From NCBI GenBank assembly GCA_947487205.1, contig CANKVU010000010.1:85911-149910 (forward strand): a stretch of DNA of 64,000 nt. The letters are read 5' to 3'. Below are positions 36,735-46,203 of the stretch, piece after piece (within the stretch, counting starts at the first letter, position 1; each line of letters begins with the position of its first letter). Under the pieces are notes generated by a model. That model searched no databases. It was not told the origin of the DNA and saw only the letters and a program-made list of their open reading frames with translations. Origin of the DNA: an uncultured Paracoccaceae bacterium. GTDB lineage: Bacteria > Pseudomonadota > Alphaproteobacteria > Rhodobacterales > Rhodobacteraceae. Position numbers and translations under genes: made by a program.

Positions 36735-38159
36735 CTATTTCAGGTGTTTCCTCAGCCGCGAGGGCGTCGATTTCGTCCGGTTCTTGTACGGGTTCTGCTC
36801 CTTCTGCGAGCGCATCCACAGCCGGACGGGCGTGCCCGGCATGTCGAAATCCGCCCTGAGCCCGTTGACCAGGTATCGCGTGTAAGCATCTGACATCTCG
36901 CCCGGATTCGAGCACATGACCACGAAACCGGGCGGCCGCGTCTTGGCCTGCGTCATGTAGCGCAGCTTGATCCGCCGCCCCCCCGGCGCGGGCGGCGGAT
37001 GCGCCACGACCATCGCGCCAAGCCATTGATTCAACTGCGATGTCTGGACGCGGCGGTTCCACACCTCCTGCGCCTTCATCACCGATTCGCGCAGCCGGTC
37101 CAGCCCCTTGCCGGTCAGCCCCGACACCGCCACCAGCTGCACCCCCTTCAGCTGCGGCAGCAGCCGGTCGACGGCGTCGCGCATGGCCTTGAGTTTCAAC
37201 TGCTTTTCCGGCTCCGCGTCCCATTTGTTGACGGCGATGACGACCGCCCGCCCCTCGCGCTCCGCCAGGTCGGCGATCCGCAGGTCCTGGCTTTCGAACG
37301 GGATCGCGGCATCCAGCAGGACCACCACCACCTCGGCGAACTTGACCGCCCGCAACCCGTCGGAAACGCTCAGTTTTTCCAGCTTCTCCTGGACCTTCGC
37401 CTTCTTCCGCATCCCCGCCGTGTCGAAGATCCGGACCGGCACCCCGTCCCAGTCCATCGTGACCGAGATGGCGTCGCGCGTGATCCCCGCCTCGGGCCCG
37501 GTCAGCAGCCGGTCATCGCCCAGCAAGGTGTTGATCAGGGTGGATTTTCCCGCGTTCGGCCGGCCCACGACGGCGATCTGCAGCGGCTTCTCCTTCGTCG
37601 GCACCCGGACCGCGTCGGGATCCGCGTCCACCTCCGGCGCGCTCTCCGCGATCTCCGCCTCAGCCTCCGCCGCGATGGGCTCCAAGACGCTGAAAAGCTC
37701 GGGAATTCCCTCGCCGTGCTCGGCCGACAGGGCGATCGGCTCGCCCAATCCCAGCCCCCAGGCCTCGATCAGTCCGCCTTCGGCCGCGCGGCCCTCGCAC
37801 TTGTTGGCCGCCAGGATCACGTGCTTGGCCCGCCGGCGCAGGATCTCGGCGAAGATCTCGTCGACCGGCGTCACGCCGGTGCGCGCGTCGATCAGGAAAA
37901 GGCAAACATCCGCCATGTCCACCGCGCGCTCGGTCAGGCGCCGCATCCGCCCTTCCAGGCTGTTGTCGATGCGGTCCTCTAGCCCGGCGGTATCCACGAC
38001 GTTGAAGCGCAGGGCGCCGATCCGCCCCTCGCCCTCGCGCAGGTCGCGGGTCACGCCGGGGCGGTCGTCGACCAGCGCCAGGCGCCGCCCGACGAGACGG
38101 TTGAACAGGGTGGACTTGCCCACATTGGGCCGCCCGACGATGGCGAGGGTGAAGCTCAT
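36735..38159 (-). CDS. der: Ribosome-associated GTPase Der (EngA)
   Basis: Double-GTPase required for 50S assembly. 474 aa: first G domain (P-loop GRPNVGKST at residues 9-17, [13 protein letters not shown]), second G domain (GRPNAGKST near 200, [14 protein letters not shown]), and a C-terminal KH-like domain ([20 protein letters not shown]). The linker between the two G domains is acidic and longer than in E. coli. Together with bamB and a yfgM-like gene it reproduces the yfgM-bamB-der gene order. Confidence 0.96.
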   Translation of the reverse strand: MSFTLAIVGRPNVGKSTLFNRLVGRRLALVDDRPGVTRDLREGEGRIGALRFNVVDTAGLEDRIDNSLEGRMRRLTERAVDMADVCLFLIDARTGVTPVDEIFAEILRRRAKHVILAANKCEGRAAEGGLIEAWGLGLGEPIALSAEHGEGIPELFSVLEPIAAEAEAEIAESAPEVDADPDAVRVPTKEKPLQIAVVGRPNAGKSTLINTLLGDDRLLTGPEAGITRDAISVTMDWDGVPVRIFDTAGMRKKAKVQEKLEKLSVSDGLRAVKFAEVVVVLLDAAIPFESQDLRIADLAEREGRAVVIAVNKWDAEPEKQLKLKAMRDAVDRLLPQLKGVQLVAVSGLTGKGLDRLRESVMKAQEVWNRRVQTSQLNQWLGAMVVAHPPPAPGGRRIKLRYMTQAKTRPPGFVVMCSNPGEMSDAYTRYLVNGLRADFDMPGTPVRLWMRSQKEQNPYKNRTKSTPSRLRKHLK

Positions 38160-38204
38160 GGGGCCGCCTCCGGAATGGGATGGGACGCGCTCCTACATGA
38201 GCGT

Positions 38205-39491
38205 TCAGCGGAAGGCCAGCAAGCGCCCGTCCGCGTTGACGACATAAAGGACCCCGCCCGCGACCGCCATGTTCGTCGCCGCCCCGCCCGGCAGCGCGAC
38301 CTCGGCCGCGAGGGAGCCGTCGACCGGATCGAAGGCCCGCAGCCGGCCGTCCGACGAGGCGATCCAGAGCCGGCCGCCCGCCAGGACGGGGCCGTAATGG
38401 GCGAAGGTCGTCTGCCGCTTGCGCGCGAAGGTGGCGCGGTAATACGGAAGGTCGACGCCCCAGACCCGCTCGCCCGTCGCCGCGTCGAGCCGGACCAGCT
38501 GCGCCGCGTCGGTCACGGCGAAGACGGCGCCGCCGGCGGTCACGACGGGGGACATCGCCCCCTCCTCGGCCGACCAGCGCCGCTCGCCGGTGGCCAGGTC
38601 GATCGCGTCGATCCGCCCGGAGGGCGATCCGGCATAGACCGTGCCGCCGTCGATCACCGGGTCGCCGGTGATGTCGGCGACCCCGGCATAGACGCGCCCG
38701 AGCCGGGTGCCCGCGACGGTCGTGGTCCAGAGCTCGGTGCCGCCGGGCAGCAGGCCGCGCAATTCGCGCGAGGAATAGGGCATCACGATCCGGTCGCCCG
38801 ACACCGCCGGGGAGGCGCCGCCGACCATCCCGGTCTCGTCGGGGGTCCCCTGCGCCGTCCAGGCGACGCGCCCGGTGCCGGCGTCGATGGCCCAGCCCGT
38901 GGCATCGCGGCCCACGACATAGACGCGCCCGCCCGACACCGTGGGCGCACCTGTCGCCGGCGCGCCGATATCCTGGGTCCAGACCCGACCACCGGTGGCC
39001 GCGTCGAGCGCGACCACCTCGCCGAACGCGGTCGCGACATAGAGGCGGTCGCCCGCCACGGCGAGCCCCGCGCCCGATGCGTCGTCCGACGGGCTGCCGG
39101 CGGGCGAGGCATCGACCGACCAGAGCGGCGCGCCGCCGGTTGAATGGGCCATCACCCGCGCGCGGCTGTCGACGGTGAAGACCCGCCCACCGGAGACCAC
39201 GGGATCGGCGGTGATGCGGTGCCGGCGGTCCTCTCCCCGGCCGATGGGGACGGAGAAGGCCAGTTGCGGCGTGGCCGAGAACGCCGCGTGCGGCATGTCG
39301 TGATCCGCGCGCGCCGCCGGGTGGGTCCAGTCGGTCGAGACCGGGGCGGGCAGATCGACGGGGCGGGCCACCGCCGCCGGCGTGGCGCCGCCGCGCACAT
39401 CCTCCCGCTCCCCGACCAGGAGTCGTTCGCGCTGCCCGCAGGCGGCCAGCGCCAGGAGCGTGGCTCCGGCCAGAAGGGCGATCCGTGTCAT
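38205..39491 (-). CDS. bamB: Outer-membrane assembly lipoprotein BamB
   Basis: 428 aa with a lipoprotein signal (ATLLALAAC, lipidated Cys19) and an eight-bladed PQQ-type beta-propeller, repeating G-x-V-W/Y-x-x-D-x-x-TG units such as DAATGGRVWTQDIGAPATG and DLATGERRWSAEEGAMSP. BamB scaffolds BamA in beta-barrel insertion. It sits 13 bases after the yfgM-like gene and 45 bases before der, the conserved arrangement that supports the name. Confidence 0.88.
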   Translation of the reverse strand: MTRIALLAGATLLALAACGQRERLLVGEREDVRGGATPAAVARPVDLPAPVSTDWTHPAARADHDMPHAAFSATPQLAFSVPIGRGEDRRHRITADPVVSGGRVFTVDSRARVMAHSTGGAPLWSVDASPAGSPSDDASGAGLAVAGDRLYVATAFGEVVALDAATGGRVWTQDIGAPATGAPTVSGGRVYVVGRDATGWAIDAGTGRVAWTAQGTPDETGMVGGASPAVSGDRIVMPYSSRELRGLLPGGTELWTTTVAGTRLGRVYAGVADITGDPVIDGGTVYAGSPSGRIDAIDLATGERRWSAEEGAMSPVVTAGGAVFAVTDAAQLVRLDAATGERVWGVDLPYYRATFARKRQTTFAHYGPVLAGGRLWIASSDGRLRAFDPVDGSLAAEVALPGGAATNMAVAGGVLYVVNADGRLLAFR

Positions 39492-39504
39492 GGGCGGCGT
39501 CCTC

Positions 39505-40164
39505 TCATCCCTCGGCGGTGTCCAGAGATCCCCCGAGCGCGACGATCAGCTGCCGGGCGCGCTGCCGCAACCCTTGCGTCGCCGCGCCGTCCTGAAGGAT
39601 GTCGCGCAGTGTCGTCAGCGCCGCATCGGTGTCGTCCATCCGGATCCGCGCCAGCGCCTGCTGCTCCAGCGCGAGCAGCCGGTAGGGGGCGCCCGGGATG
39701 GTCAGCGGCTCCAGCCGGTCGATCACCTCCTGGGGCGCGGCACGGTCCTGCTGGATCATCGCCGCCTTGAGCGTCGCGAGCTCGCGGTAGAGCGCGGGCA
39801 CGGACGCGTCCCCGGCCACGGCGTTCAGCCGTTCGAGCGTCTCGTCCGTCGCCGCCTCGGTGTCGAGCGTGTCGGCGGCGAGCATCGCGATCAGCACGCG
39901 GCGCTCGTCCGTGGCCGCGATGTCGGACAAGGCGGCGCGGCGCGCCTCGGGGCTGTCGTTCTCGAGCGCGGCGATCACCGCGTCGCCGAAGCGCCGCGCC
40001 TCGCTCTCGGCGCCGCGCCGCTGCCACTCGATCCACGCGGCGACCGCCACCAGACCGACCACGACCGCCACCGCGATCCAGCCATAGCGCCGCAGGAAGC
40101 CGAACAGCCGGTCGCGCCGGACCTCCTCGGACACCTCGTCGATGAAACTGTCCCTGTCGCTCAT
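39505..40164 (-). CDS. YfgM-like membrane-anchored TPR protein
   Basis: 219 aa. An N-terminal cytoplasmic stretch (EVSEEVRRDRLFGFLRRYGW) leads into one membrane helix (IAVAVVVGLVAVAAWIEW), followed by a periplasmic helical domain with TPR-like repeats (ALYRELATLKAAMIQQ, YRLLALEQQALARIRMDDTD). This is the PF09976/YfgM layout; YfgM links SecYEG to periplasmic chaperones. First gene of the yfgM-bamB-der unit. Confidence 0.85.
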   Translation of the reverse strand: MSDRDSFIDEVSEEVRRDRLFGFLRRYGWIAVAVVVGLVAVAAWIEWQRRGAESEARRFGDAVIAALENDSPEARRAALSDIAATDERRVLIAMLAADTLDTEAATDETLERLNAVAGDASVPALYRELATLKAAMIQQDRAAPQEVIDRLEPLTIPGAPYRLLALEQQALARIRMDDTDAALTTLRDILQDGAATQGLRQRARQLIVALGGSLDTAEG

Positions 40165-40347
40165 CCCGCCTCCGCGCGTGTCGATGCCTCATAGCGTGGC
40201 ACGTGGCCGGATGCCAAGAGCGGGGCCGCGACGATTTCTTCCCGTGCGGGCGGGGAATTGATATGACAAGCACGCGGAAGGGCCGCGCGTCGGGCGGATC
40301 CGCGATCCCCCGGCATTCCGCACGCGGCGACACCGAAGGCAGGCCCG

Positions 40348-41586
40348 ATGCGACTGGTCCCGATCCTCATCGCCGTTCTCGTGGCGGGAACCCTGTACCT
40401 GCTGACCGTGGAGCGGCAGGCGGTCATGAGCCTTGCGGGGCGCAGCGAGGCGGCCGAGGAAGCGCCGCCGCCCGCTGACGCGGCCGGGGCGGGCACCGCC
40501 GCGCGGGAGGGGGACCGCGTCTCGGTGGTGGCGACGGTGTCGCGGGCCCGGCAGGTCGACGGCGCGGTGGTGCTGCGCGGCCGCACCGAGGCCGCCCGGC
40601 AGGTCGAGGCCCGGGCCGAAACCGCGGGCAAGGTCGTCTCGGAGCCCCTCCGCAAGGGCGCGTCCGTCGCGGCCGGAGAGGTCATGTGCGCCCTCGATCC
40701 CGGCACGCGGCAGGCGGCGCTGGCCGAGGCGCAAGCGGCCCTGGCCGAGGCGGAGGCCGGCCGCCCCGAGGCCCGGGCCCGCGTCGCGGAGGCCGAGGCG
40801 CGCGTGGCCGAGGCGCAGATCAACCAGACCGCCGCCTCGCGACTCAGCGAGGAGGGCTTCGCGTCGCGCGCGCGCCTGGCCTCGGCCGACGCGGCGATCG
40901 AATCGGCGCGTGCCGGCGTCGCCGCGGCGAAATCCGGCCTGCGGTCGGTGGACGCGCGGATCCGCAGCGCCGAGGCCGCCGTCGCCACCGCCGAGACCGA
41001 CATCGCCCGGCTGGAGATCTCGGCGCCCTTCGCCGGCGTGCTGGAAACCGACACCGCCGAGCTCGGCGCGCTGCTCCAGGCCGGCGGGCTCTGCGCCACG
41101 GTGATCGCGCTCGACCCGATCAAGCTCGTGGGCTTCGCGCCCGAAACCTCCGTCGGGGCGATCGAGACCGGCGCGCGGGCCACCGCGCGGCTCGGCTCGG
41201 GCGCCACGGCAGAGGGCGAGGTCACGTTCCTGTCGCGCTCCGCCGATCCCCAGACCCGCACCTTCCGCCTGGAGGTCGAGGTCCCCAACCCCGACCTCGC
41301 CATCCGCGACGGGCAGAGCGCCGAGATCGCGATCGCGACGGCGGGGCGGTCGGCGCATCTCTTGCCGCAATCGGCGCTGACGCTGAGCGACGGCGGCGAC
41401 ATGGGCGTGCGCGTGGTGGCTCCGGACGGCACCGCCGGATTCCGGCCCGTGGAGCTGCTGCGCGACACCCCCGAGGGCGTCTTCGTCGGGGGGCTGCCCG
41501 AGACGGCGCGGGTGATCCTGCGGGGGCAGGACTACGTCGCCGACGGCGTCGCGCTCGACGTGACCTGGCAGGACGGCGCGCCATGA
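40348..41586 (+). CDS. RND efflux periplasmic adaptor (HlyD/MFP family)
   Basis: 412-aa membrane fusion protein: N-terminal anchor (LVPILIAVLVAGTLYLL), lipoyl half-motif (VEARAETAGKVVSEPLRKG), long alanine-rich coiled-coil hairpin (residues about 125-230), second lipoyl half (ISAPFAGVLETDTAELGALL) and beta-barrel (VTFLSRSADPQTRTFRLEVE). Bridges the RND pump to an outer-membrane channel, which is not encoded here. The stop overlaps the pump gene start by four bases (ATGA). Confidence 0.9.
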   Translation: MRLVPILIAVLVAGTLYLLTVERQAVMSLAGRSEAAEEAPPPADAAGAGTAAREGDRVSVVATVSRARQVDGAVVLRGRTEAARQVEARAETAGKVVSEPLRKGASVAAGEVMCALDPGTRQAALAEAQAALAEAEAGRPEARARVAEAEARVAEAQINQTAASRLSEEGFASRARLASADAAIESARAGVAAAKSGLRSVDARIRSAEAAVATAETDIARLEISAPFAGVLETDTAELGALLQAGGLCATVIALDPIKLVGFAPETSVGAIETGARATARLGSGATAEGEVTFLSRSADPQTRTFRLEVEVPNPDLAIRDGQSAEIAIATAGRSAHLLPQSALTLSDGGDMGVRVVAPDGTAGFRPVELLRDTPEGVFVGGLPETARVILRGQDYVADGVALDVTWQDGAP

Positions 41587-44500
41587 CGGGCCTCGTCGAC
41601 TGGGCGGGCGCGCATGCCCGGATGGTGCTGGCCTTCGTGGCGCTGTCGGTGGTGGCCGGGTGGCTGGCCTATACCGGCCTGCCCAAGGAGGGCGAGCCCG
41701 ACATCGAGATCCCCGCCCTGTTCGTGTCGGTCCCCTTCCCCGGCATCTCGGCCGAGGACAGCGAGAGCCTGCTCGTCAAGCCGATGGAGACCGAGCTGGG
41801 CGATCTCGACGGGCTGAAGAGCATGTCCGCGACCGCCGCCGAAGGCTATGCCGGGATGGCGCTGGAATTCGAGTTCGGCTGGGACAAGACGCAGATCCTG
41901 GCCGACGTGCGCGACGCGATGAACGCCGCCGAGGCCGTGTTCCCCGACGGGGCCGAACAATATTCGATCAACGAGATCAATTTCTCGGAATTCCCGATCA
42001 TCATCGTGAACCTGACCGGGGACGTGCCGGAGCGGACGCTGCTGCGCGTGGCCGAGGACCTTCAGGACCGGCTCGAGGGGCTGGAACCGGTGCTGAAGGC
42101 GCCGCTGGCCGGGCACCGCGACGAGATGGTCGAGGTGGTGATCGATCCGCTGCGGCTCGAATCCTACAACGTCACGGCGGCGGAGCTGATCGAGACGGTC
42201 CGCAACAACAACCAGCTGATCGCCGCCGGCGAGGTCGAGAGCGCCCAGGGCGCCTTCGCCGTCAAGATCCCGTCGAGCTTCGACGAGCGGGGCGACATCG
42301 AGGCGCTGCCGGTCAAGGTGAACGGCGACCGGGTGGTGACGCTGGGCGACCTGGCCGATATCCGGCTGACCTTCGAGGACGCGACCGGCACCGCGCGGTT
42401 CGACGGCGAGACGACCGTCGCGATCCAGGTGGTCAAGCGGCGCGGCTTCAACGTCATCGACACCGCCGACCTCGTGCGCGCCGAGATCGACGCGGCGCGG
42501 GCCGAATGGCCGCACGTCCTGCGCGACGCGATCCGGGTCGGCACCTCCAACGACCAGTCGCGTCAGGTCGCCTCGATGGTGAGCCAGCTCGAAGGATCGG
42601 TGCTCACGGCGATCGCCCTGGTCATGATCGTCGTGCTGGGATCGCTGGGCCTGCGCTCGGCGCTGCTGGTGGGATTCGCGATCCCGACCTCGTTCCTTCT
42701 GTGCTTCATCCTGCTGGGCGTGATGGGAATCTCGGTGTCGAACATCGTCATGTTCGGGCTGATCCTGGCCGTGGGCATGCTGGTCGACGGGGCCATCGTG
42801 GTGGTGGAATACGCCGACCGGCGGATCGCCGAGGGCGCCGGGCCGATGACCGCCTTCACCGAGGCGGCCAAGCGCATGTTCTGGCCCATCGTGTCGTCGA
42901 CCGCGACCACGCTCTGCGCCTTCCTGCCGATGCTGTTCTGGCCCGGCGTCGCGGGGGAGTTCATGGGCATGCTGCCGGTGACGCTCATCTTCGTGCTGTC
43001 GGCGAGCCTCGTCGTGGCGCTGATCTACCTGCCGGTGGTGGGGGGCGTGGCCGGCCGGCTGACGCGCGTGCTCGACGGCGCCGCCGCGGCCCTGCGGCGC
43101 GCCCTGCCCGCCGCTCTGCGGCTGGCGCTGCTCCTGCCCGCGGCATGGCTCGTCTTCGCGGGGCTGATGCAGGTGCTGAACCCCGATTACCTGATCCCGG
43201 CCGGCGGGCTGGGCGGCGCCGCGCGCCTTCCCGGCGCGCTCATGTTCCTGGCCGGGGCGACGCTGGCCGGCATCGCGCTCGGCAGCCTCGCGCGGGCGCG
43301 CGCCCCCGAGCGCATCCGGGCCGGGCATCGCCGCACCCCCTTCGGCCGGGTGATCGGCGCCATCGCCGGCAACCCCGTCATGCCGCCGGTGGCGATGGCG
43401 GCGGTCCTGGGCTTCGTCGTCTTCACCTTCGTCCATTACGGGGCCAACAACAACGGCACCGAGTTCTTCGTCGAGAGCGAGCCCGAACAGGCGCTGGTCT
43501 ATGTCCGGGCGCGCGGCAACCTGAGCCTGGCGGAGAAGGACGCGCTGCTGCGCCAGGCCGAGGAGATCGCCCTGTCCACGCAAGGGGTCGCCTCGGCCTT
43601 CGCCTTCGCGGGCGAGGGCGGGATCAACAACAATACCGGCGGCGGCGGGCAGGCCCCGCTCGACACCGTGGGGCAGGTCCAGATCGAGCTGGTCCCGTGG
43701 GAGGACCGCCCGGCCTTCGCGGCGCGCACCGAAACCCCGATTGCCGCCCTCGACGGCGACCGGGTGCTGGAGCGGCTGCAGCGGAGGCTGGACGATCTGC
43801 CCGGCATCCGCACCGAGACGCTGAACCTGGCGATGGGCCCCGCCTCGGGCAAGCCCGTGCACCTGCGGATCACGGGCGAGGATTGGGAGGCGCTGAAAGC
43901 CTCGGCCGCCCTTCTGCGGGACCGGTTCGAGGAAACGCCCGGCCTGATCGACATCGACGATTCGCGCCCCCTGCCCGGCATCGATTTCGAGATCGATGTC
44001 GACGTGGAGGCGGCCGGCCGGTACGGCGCCGATGTCGGCCTCGTCGGCGGCATGGTGCAACTGGTCACGCGCGGGCTTCTGCTCGACACGATGCGGGTCG
44101 AGACCTCGGACGAGGAGATCGACATCCGGGTCCGCCTGCCGGCGCAGGACCGGGTCCTGTCGACGCTCGACACGCTGCGGATCCGCACCGCCGAGGGGCT
44201 GGTGCCGCTGTCGAACATCGTCACCCGCCGCGCGGTGCCGAGCCTGGGACAGATCGACCGGATCGACCAGCAACGCTATTTCGACGTGATGGCGGACGTG
44301 GCGCCGGCCTTGCAGAAGGCCGTCCGCGGGGACGAGACGCTGGCGCTGCTGCGCCTCGCCGACGCGGCCGAGGCGGTGGGCGAACCGGCGGCGGAGGGCG
44401 CCCGCGTGACCCTGGACGGCGCCGATTACGCCATCTACTGGCGGGCGGACGGGATCGGCGCGGCCGACCTGGCCGGGGCCGGCGTGACGCTGGCCCCCGT

Positions 44501-45302
44501 CAACCCCAACGAGCGCATCGCCGCCCTGACCGCGTGGCTGGAGGACGGCGACCCCCTGCCGCCGGGGATCGCGTGGGACTGGACCGGCGAACAGGAGGAC
44601 CAGGCCGAGAGCCAGGCCTTCCTGCAGACGGCGTTCCTGGGCGCGCTGGGGCTGATGTTCATCATCCTGCTGGCGCAGTTCAACTCGTTCTACAACGCCG
44701 TGCTCGTGCTCCTGGCGGTGGTGCTGTCGACGGCCGGCTGCCTGTGGGGGATGCTGATCCTGAACCAGCCCTTCTCGATCATCATGACGGGGACGGGGAT
44801 CGTGGCGCTGGCCGGCATCGTGGTGAACAACAACATCGTGCTGATCGACACGTATCAGGATTACAGCCGCTACATGCCCCGGATCGAGGCGATCATCCGC
44901 ACCGTCGAGGACCGCATCCGCCCGGTCCTTCTGACCACGATCACCACCATCGCGGGCCTTCTGCCGATGGTGATGGGCCTCAGCCTCGACTTCATCGGCG
45001 GCGGCTATTCCATCGACAGCCCCACCGCGCTCTGGTGGAAACAATTGGCGACGGCGGTCGTCTTCGGCCTCGCGATCGCAACGGTGCTGACGCTCGTCTT
45101 CACGCCCGCGGCGCTGGCGTTCCGGGTCTGGCTGGCCCGCGGCTCGTATCGCGGACTTCAACGGCTGCGCGCGCTGGCGGCGCGGGACGTGGCCGCCGAC
45201 CTGGCCCTGCGCAGCAAGGCCCGGGCGGTCACGTCGCTCGAGATCCTGTGGGACGCGGAGCCCGCGCGGCCGGCCGGGCCGTCCCGGGTCGCGGCGGAAT
45301 AG
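41583..45302 (+). CDS. RND family efflux pump (AcrB-like), enlarged
   Basis: Inner-membrane proton-driven exporter, 1239 aa, against about 1030-1050 for AcrB. N-terminal helix and PEGEP-like KEGEPDIEIPALFVSVPFPG, then TM2-6. In TM4, GMLVDGAIVVVEY keeps the first of the two proton-relay aspartates and has Gly for the second. An extra segment with about three hydrophobic helices (residues about 495-625) separates TM6 from the second half. C-terminal signature TGTGIVALAGIVVNNNIVLI near 1065. The substrate is unknown; regulator and outer-membrane factor are absent from the neighbourhood. Confidence 0.9.
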   Translation: MTGLVDWAGAHARMVLAFVALSVVAGWLAYTGLPKEGEPDIEIPALFVSVPFPGISAEDSESLLVKPMETELGDLDGLKSMSATAAEGYAGMALEFEFGWDKTQILADVRDAMNAAEAVFPDGAEQYSINEINFSEFPIIIVNLTGDVPERTLLRVAEDLQDRLEGLEPVLKAPLAGHRDEMVEVVIDPLRLESYNVTAAELIETVRNNNQLIAAGEVESAQGAFAVKIPSSFDERGDIEALPVKVNGDRVVTLGDLADIRLTFEDATGTARFDGETTVAIQVVKRRGFNVIDTADLVRAEIDAARAEWPHVLRDAIRVGTSNDQSRQVASMVSQLEGSVLTAIALVMIVVLGSLGLRSALLVGFAIPTSFLLCFILLGVMGISVSNIVMFGLILAVGMLVDGAIVVVEYADRRIAEGAGPMTAFTEAAKRMFWPIVSSTATTLCAFLPMLFWPGVAGEFMGMLPVTLIFVLSASLVVALIYLPVVGGVAGRLTRVLDGAAAALRRALPAALRLALLLPAAWLVFAGLMQVLNPDYLIPAGGLGGAARLPGALMFLAGATLAGIALGSLARARAPERIRAGHRRTPFGRVIGAIAGNPVMPPVAMAAVLGFVVFTFVHYGANNNGTEFFVESEPEQALVYVRARGNLSLAEKDALLRQAEEIALSTQGVASAFAFAGEGGINNNTGGGGQAPLDTVGQVQIELVPWEDRPAFAARTETPIAALDGDRVLERLQRRLDDLPGIRTETLNLAMGPASGKPVHLRITGEDWEALKASAALLRDRFEETPGLIDIDDSRPLPGIDFEIDVDVEAAGRYGADVGLVGGMVQLVTRGLLLDTMRVETSDEEIDIRVRLPAQDRVLSTLDTLRIRTAEGLVPLSNIVTRRAVPSLGQIDRIDQQRYFDVMADVAPALQKAVRGDETLALLRLADAAEAVGEPAAEGARVTLDGADYAIYWRADGIGAADLAGAGVTLAPVNPNERIAALTAWLEDGDPLPPGIAWDWTGEQEDQAESQAFLQTAFLGALGLMFIILLAQFNSFYNAVLVLLAVVLSTAGCLWGMLILNQPFSIIMTGTGIVALAGIVVNNNIVLIDTYQDYSRYMPRIEAIIRTVEDRIRPVLLTTITTIAGLLPMVMGLSLDFIGGGYSIDSPTALWWKQLATAVVFGLAIATVLTLVFTPAALAFRVWLARGSYRGLQRLRALAARDVAADLALRSKARAVTSLEILWDAEPARPAGPSRVAAE

Positions 45303-45432
45303 CGGCGGGGCGCCACGGGGTCCGTTGCGTCCGGAACCGCAGCATCGCGCTTGCTTTGCACCAAATCGTCATTAACCTTTTACACCATTGTCATCTTGCC
45401 CACGCGCGGGCCGCGCCTTTCCGGAGCCGATC

Positions 45433-46203
45433 GTGCAACCCCATTCGACCGACCACCCCAGTATCGGGCAGATCTCATTCTATACCCTCGCCGTTCTGGT
45501 GCTCGCCGACGTGGTACTCATCGCGATCTACGCGGCGAGCGTGATGGGCGATCACCTCTTCGGCCTGCCGATGACGAACGTCGCCGATCTGAACCAGCGC
45601 TACGGCCTGGCCAGCAGCTACAATTACTCGAAATACCTCCTGGCCGGCGTCTTCCTGCTGGTGCTGGCGATCGTCCACCGCCGGTCGGGATACGGGTGGC
45701 TGGCGGGCCTGTCGGTGTTCTTCCTCGCCGACGACGTACTCGAGGCGCATGACAAGCTGGGCGTGCTGGTCGGGCGCGGGCTCGATTTCGGTCCGCTGGC
45801 CGCGATGCATCCCCAGGACCGGGGCGAACCGCTGATCTATGCCGGGATGCTGGCGATCACGGTGGCGTTCCTCGTGGTCGCGCGGCGCAGCCTGTGCGGG
45901 GCCCACCGGGGCATCTGGCTGAAATTCACCCTCGCCGTGGCCGGGCTGGCCTTCTTCGGCGCCGGGGTCGACGTGCTGCACGGGATGGTAAAGGCCGCGC
46001 TCGGGGACGGAGCGGTGGCCGGTTTCGTCGACACCCTGTTCATCGCCCTCGAGGATGGCGGCGAGGGCGTGATGGCGAGCGTCATGGTCTGGGTGGCGAT
46101 CGAAGGGCTGCTCAACGCCGTGCGGACGGGCGAGACGGCCCTCGCGGCGCCGGTCAAGGCGTGGCTGCAGGGCGGCCAGGCCGCCACGGGCGCCCGAGGC
46201 TAG
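45433..46203 (+). CDS. Unrecognised integral membrane protein
   Basis: 256 aa from a GTG start at 45433, with GGAG 7 bases before it (an ATG at 45388 would add 15 residues). Six predicted helices, among them ISFYTLAVLVLADVVLIAIY, YLLAGVFLLVLAIVHRR, LIYAGMLAITVAFLVVARR and LKFTLAVAGLAFFGAGVDVL. A polar loop FLADDVLEAHDKLGVLVGRG lies between helices 3 and 4, with conserved-looking D/E/H residues that could bind metal. No family recognised. It stands alone, convergent with the ABC exporter; the A+T-richer stretch 45,350-45,400 is a likely promoter region. Confidence 0.65.
   Translation: MQPHSTDHPSIGQISFYTLAVLVLADVVLIAIYAASVMGDHLFGLPMTNVADLNQRYGLASSYNYSKYLLAGVFLLVLAIVHRRSGYGWLAGLSVFFLADDVLEAHDKLGVLVGRGLDFGPLAAMHPQDRGEPLIYAGMLAITVAFLVVARRSLCGAHRGIWLKFTLAVAGLAFFGAGVDVLHGMVKAALGDGAVAGFVDTLFIALEDGGEGVMASVMVWVAIEGLLNAVRTGETALAAPVKAWLQGGQAATGARG

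Noticed and set aside
41532..45161. A 1209-codon open frame antisense to the RND pump
   Set aside because: Its translation is dominated by Arg, His, Asp and Gln with no motifs; it is the mirror image of high third-position G+C in the real gene.
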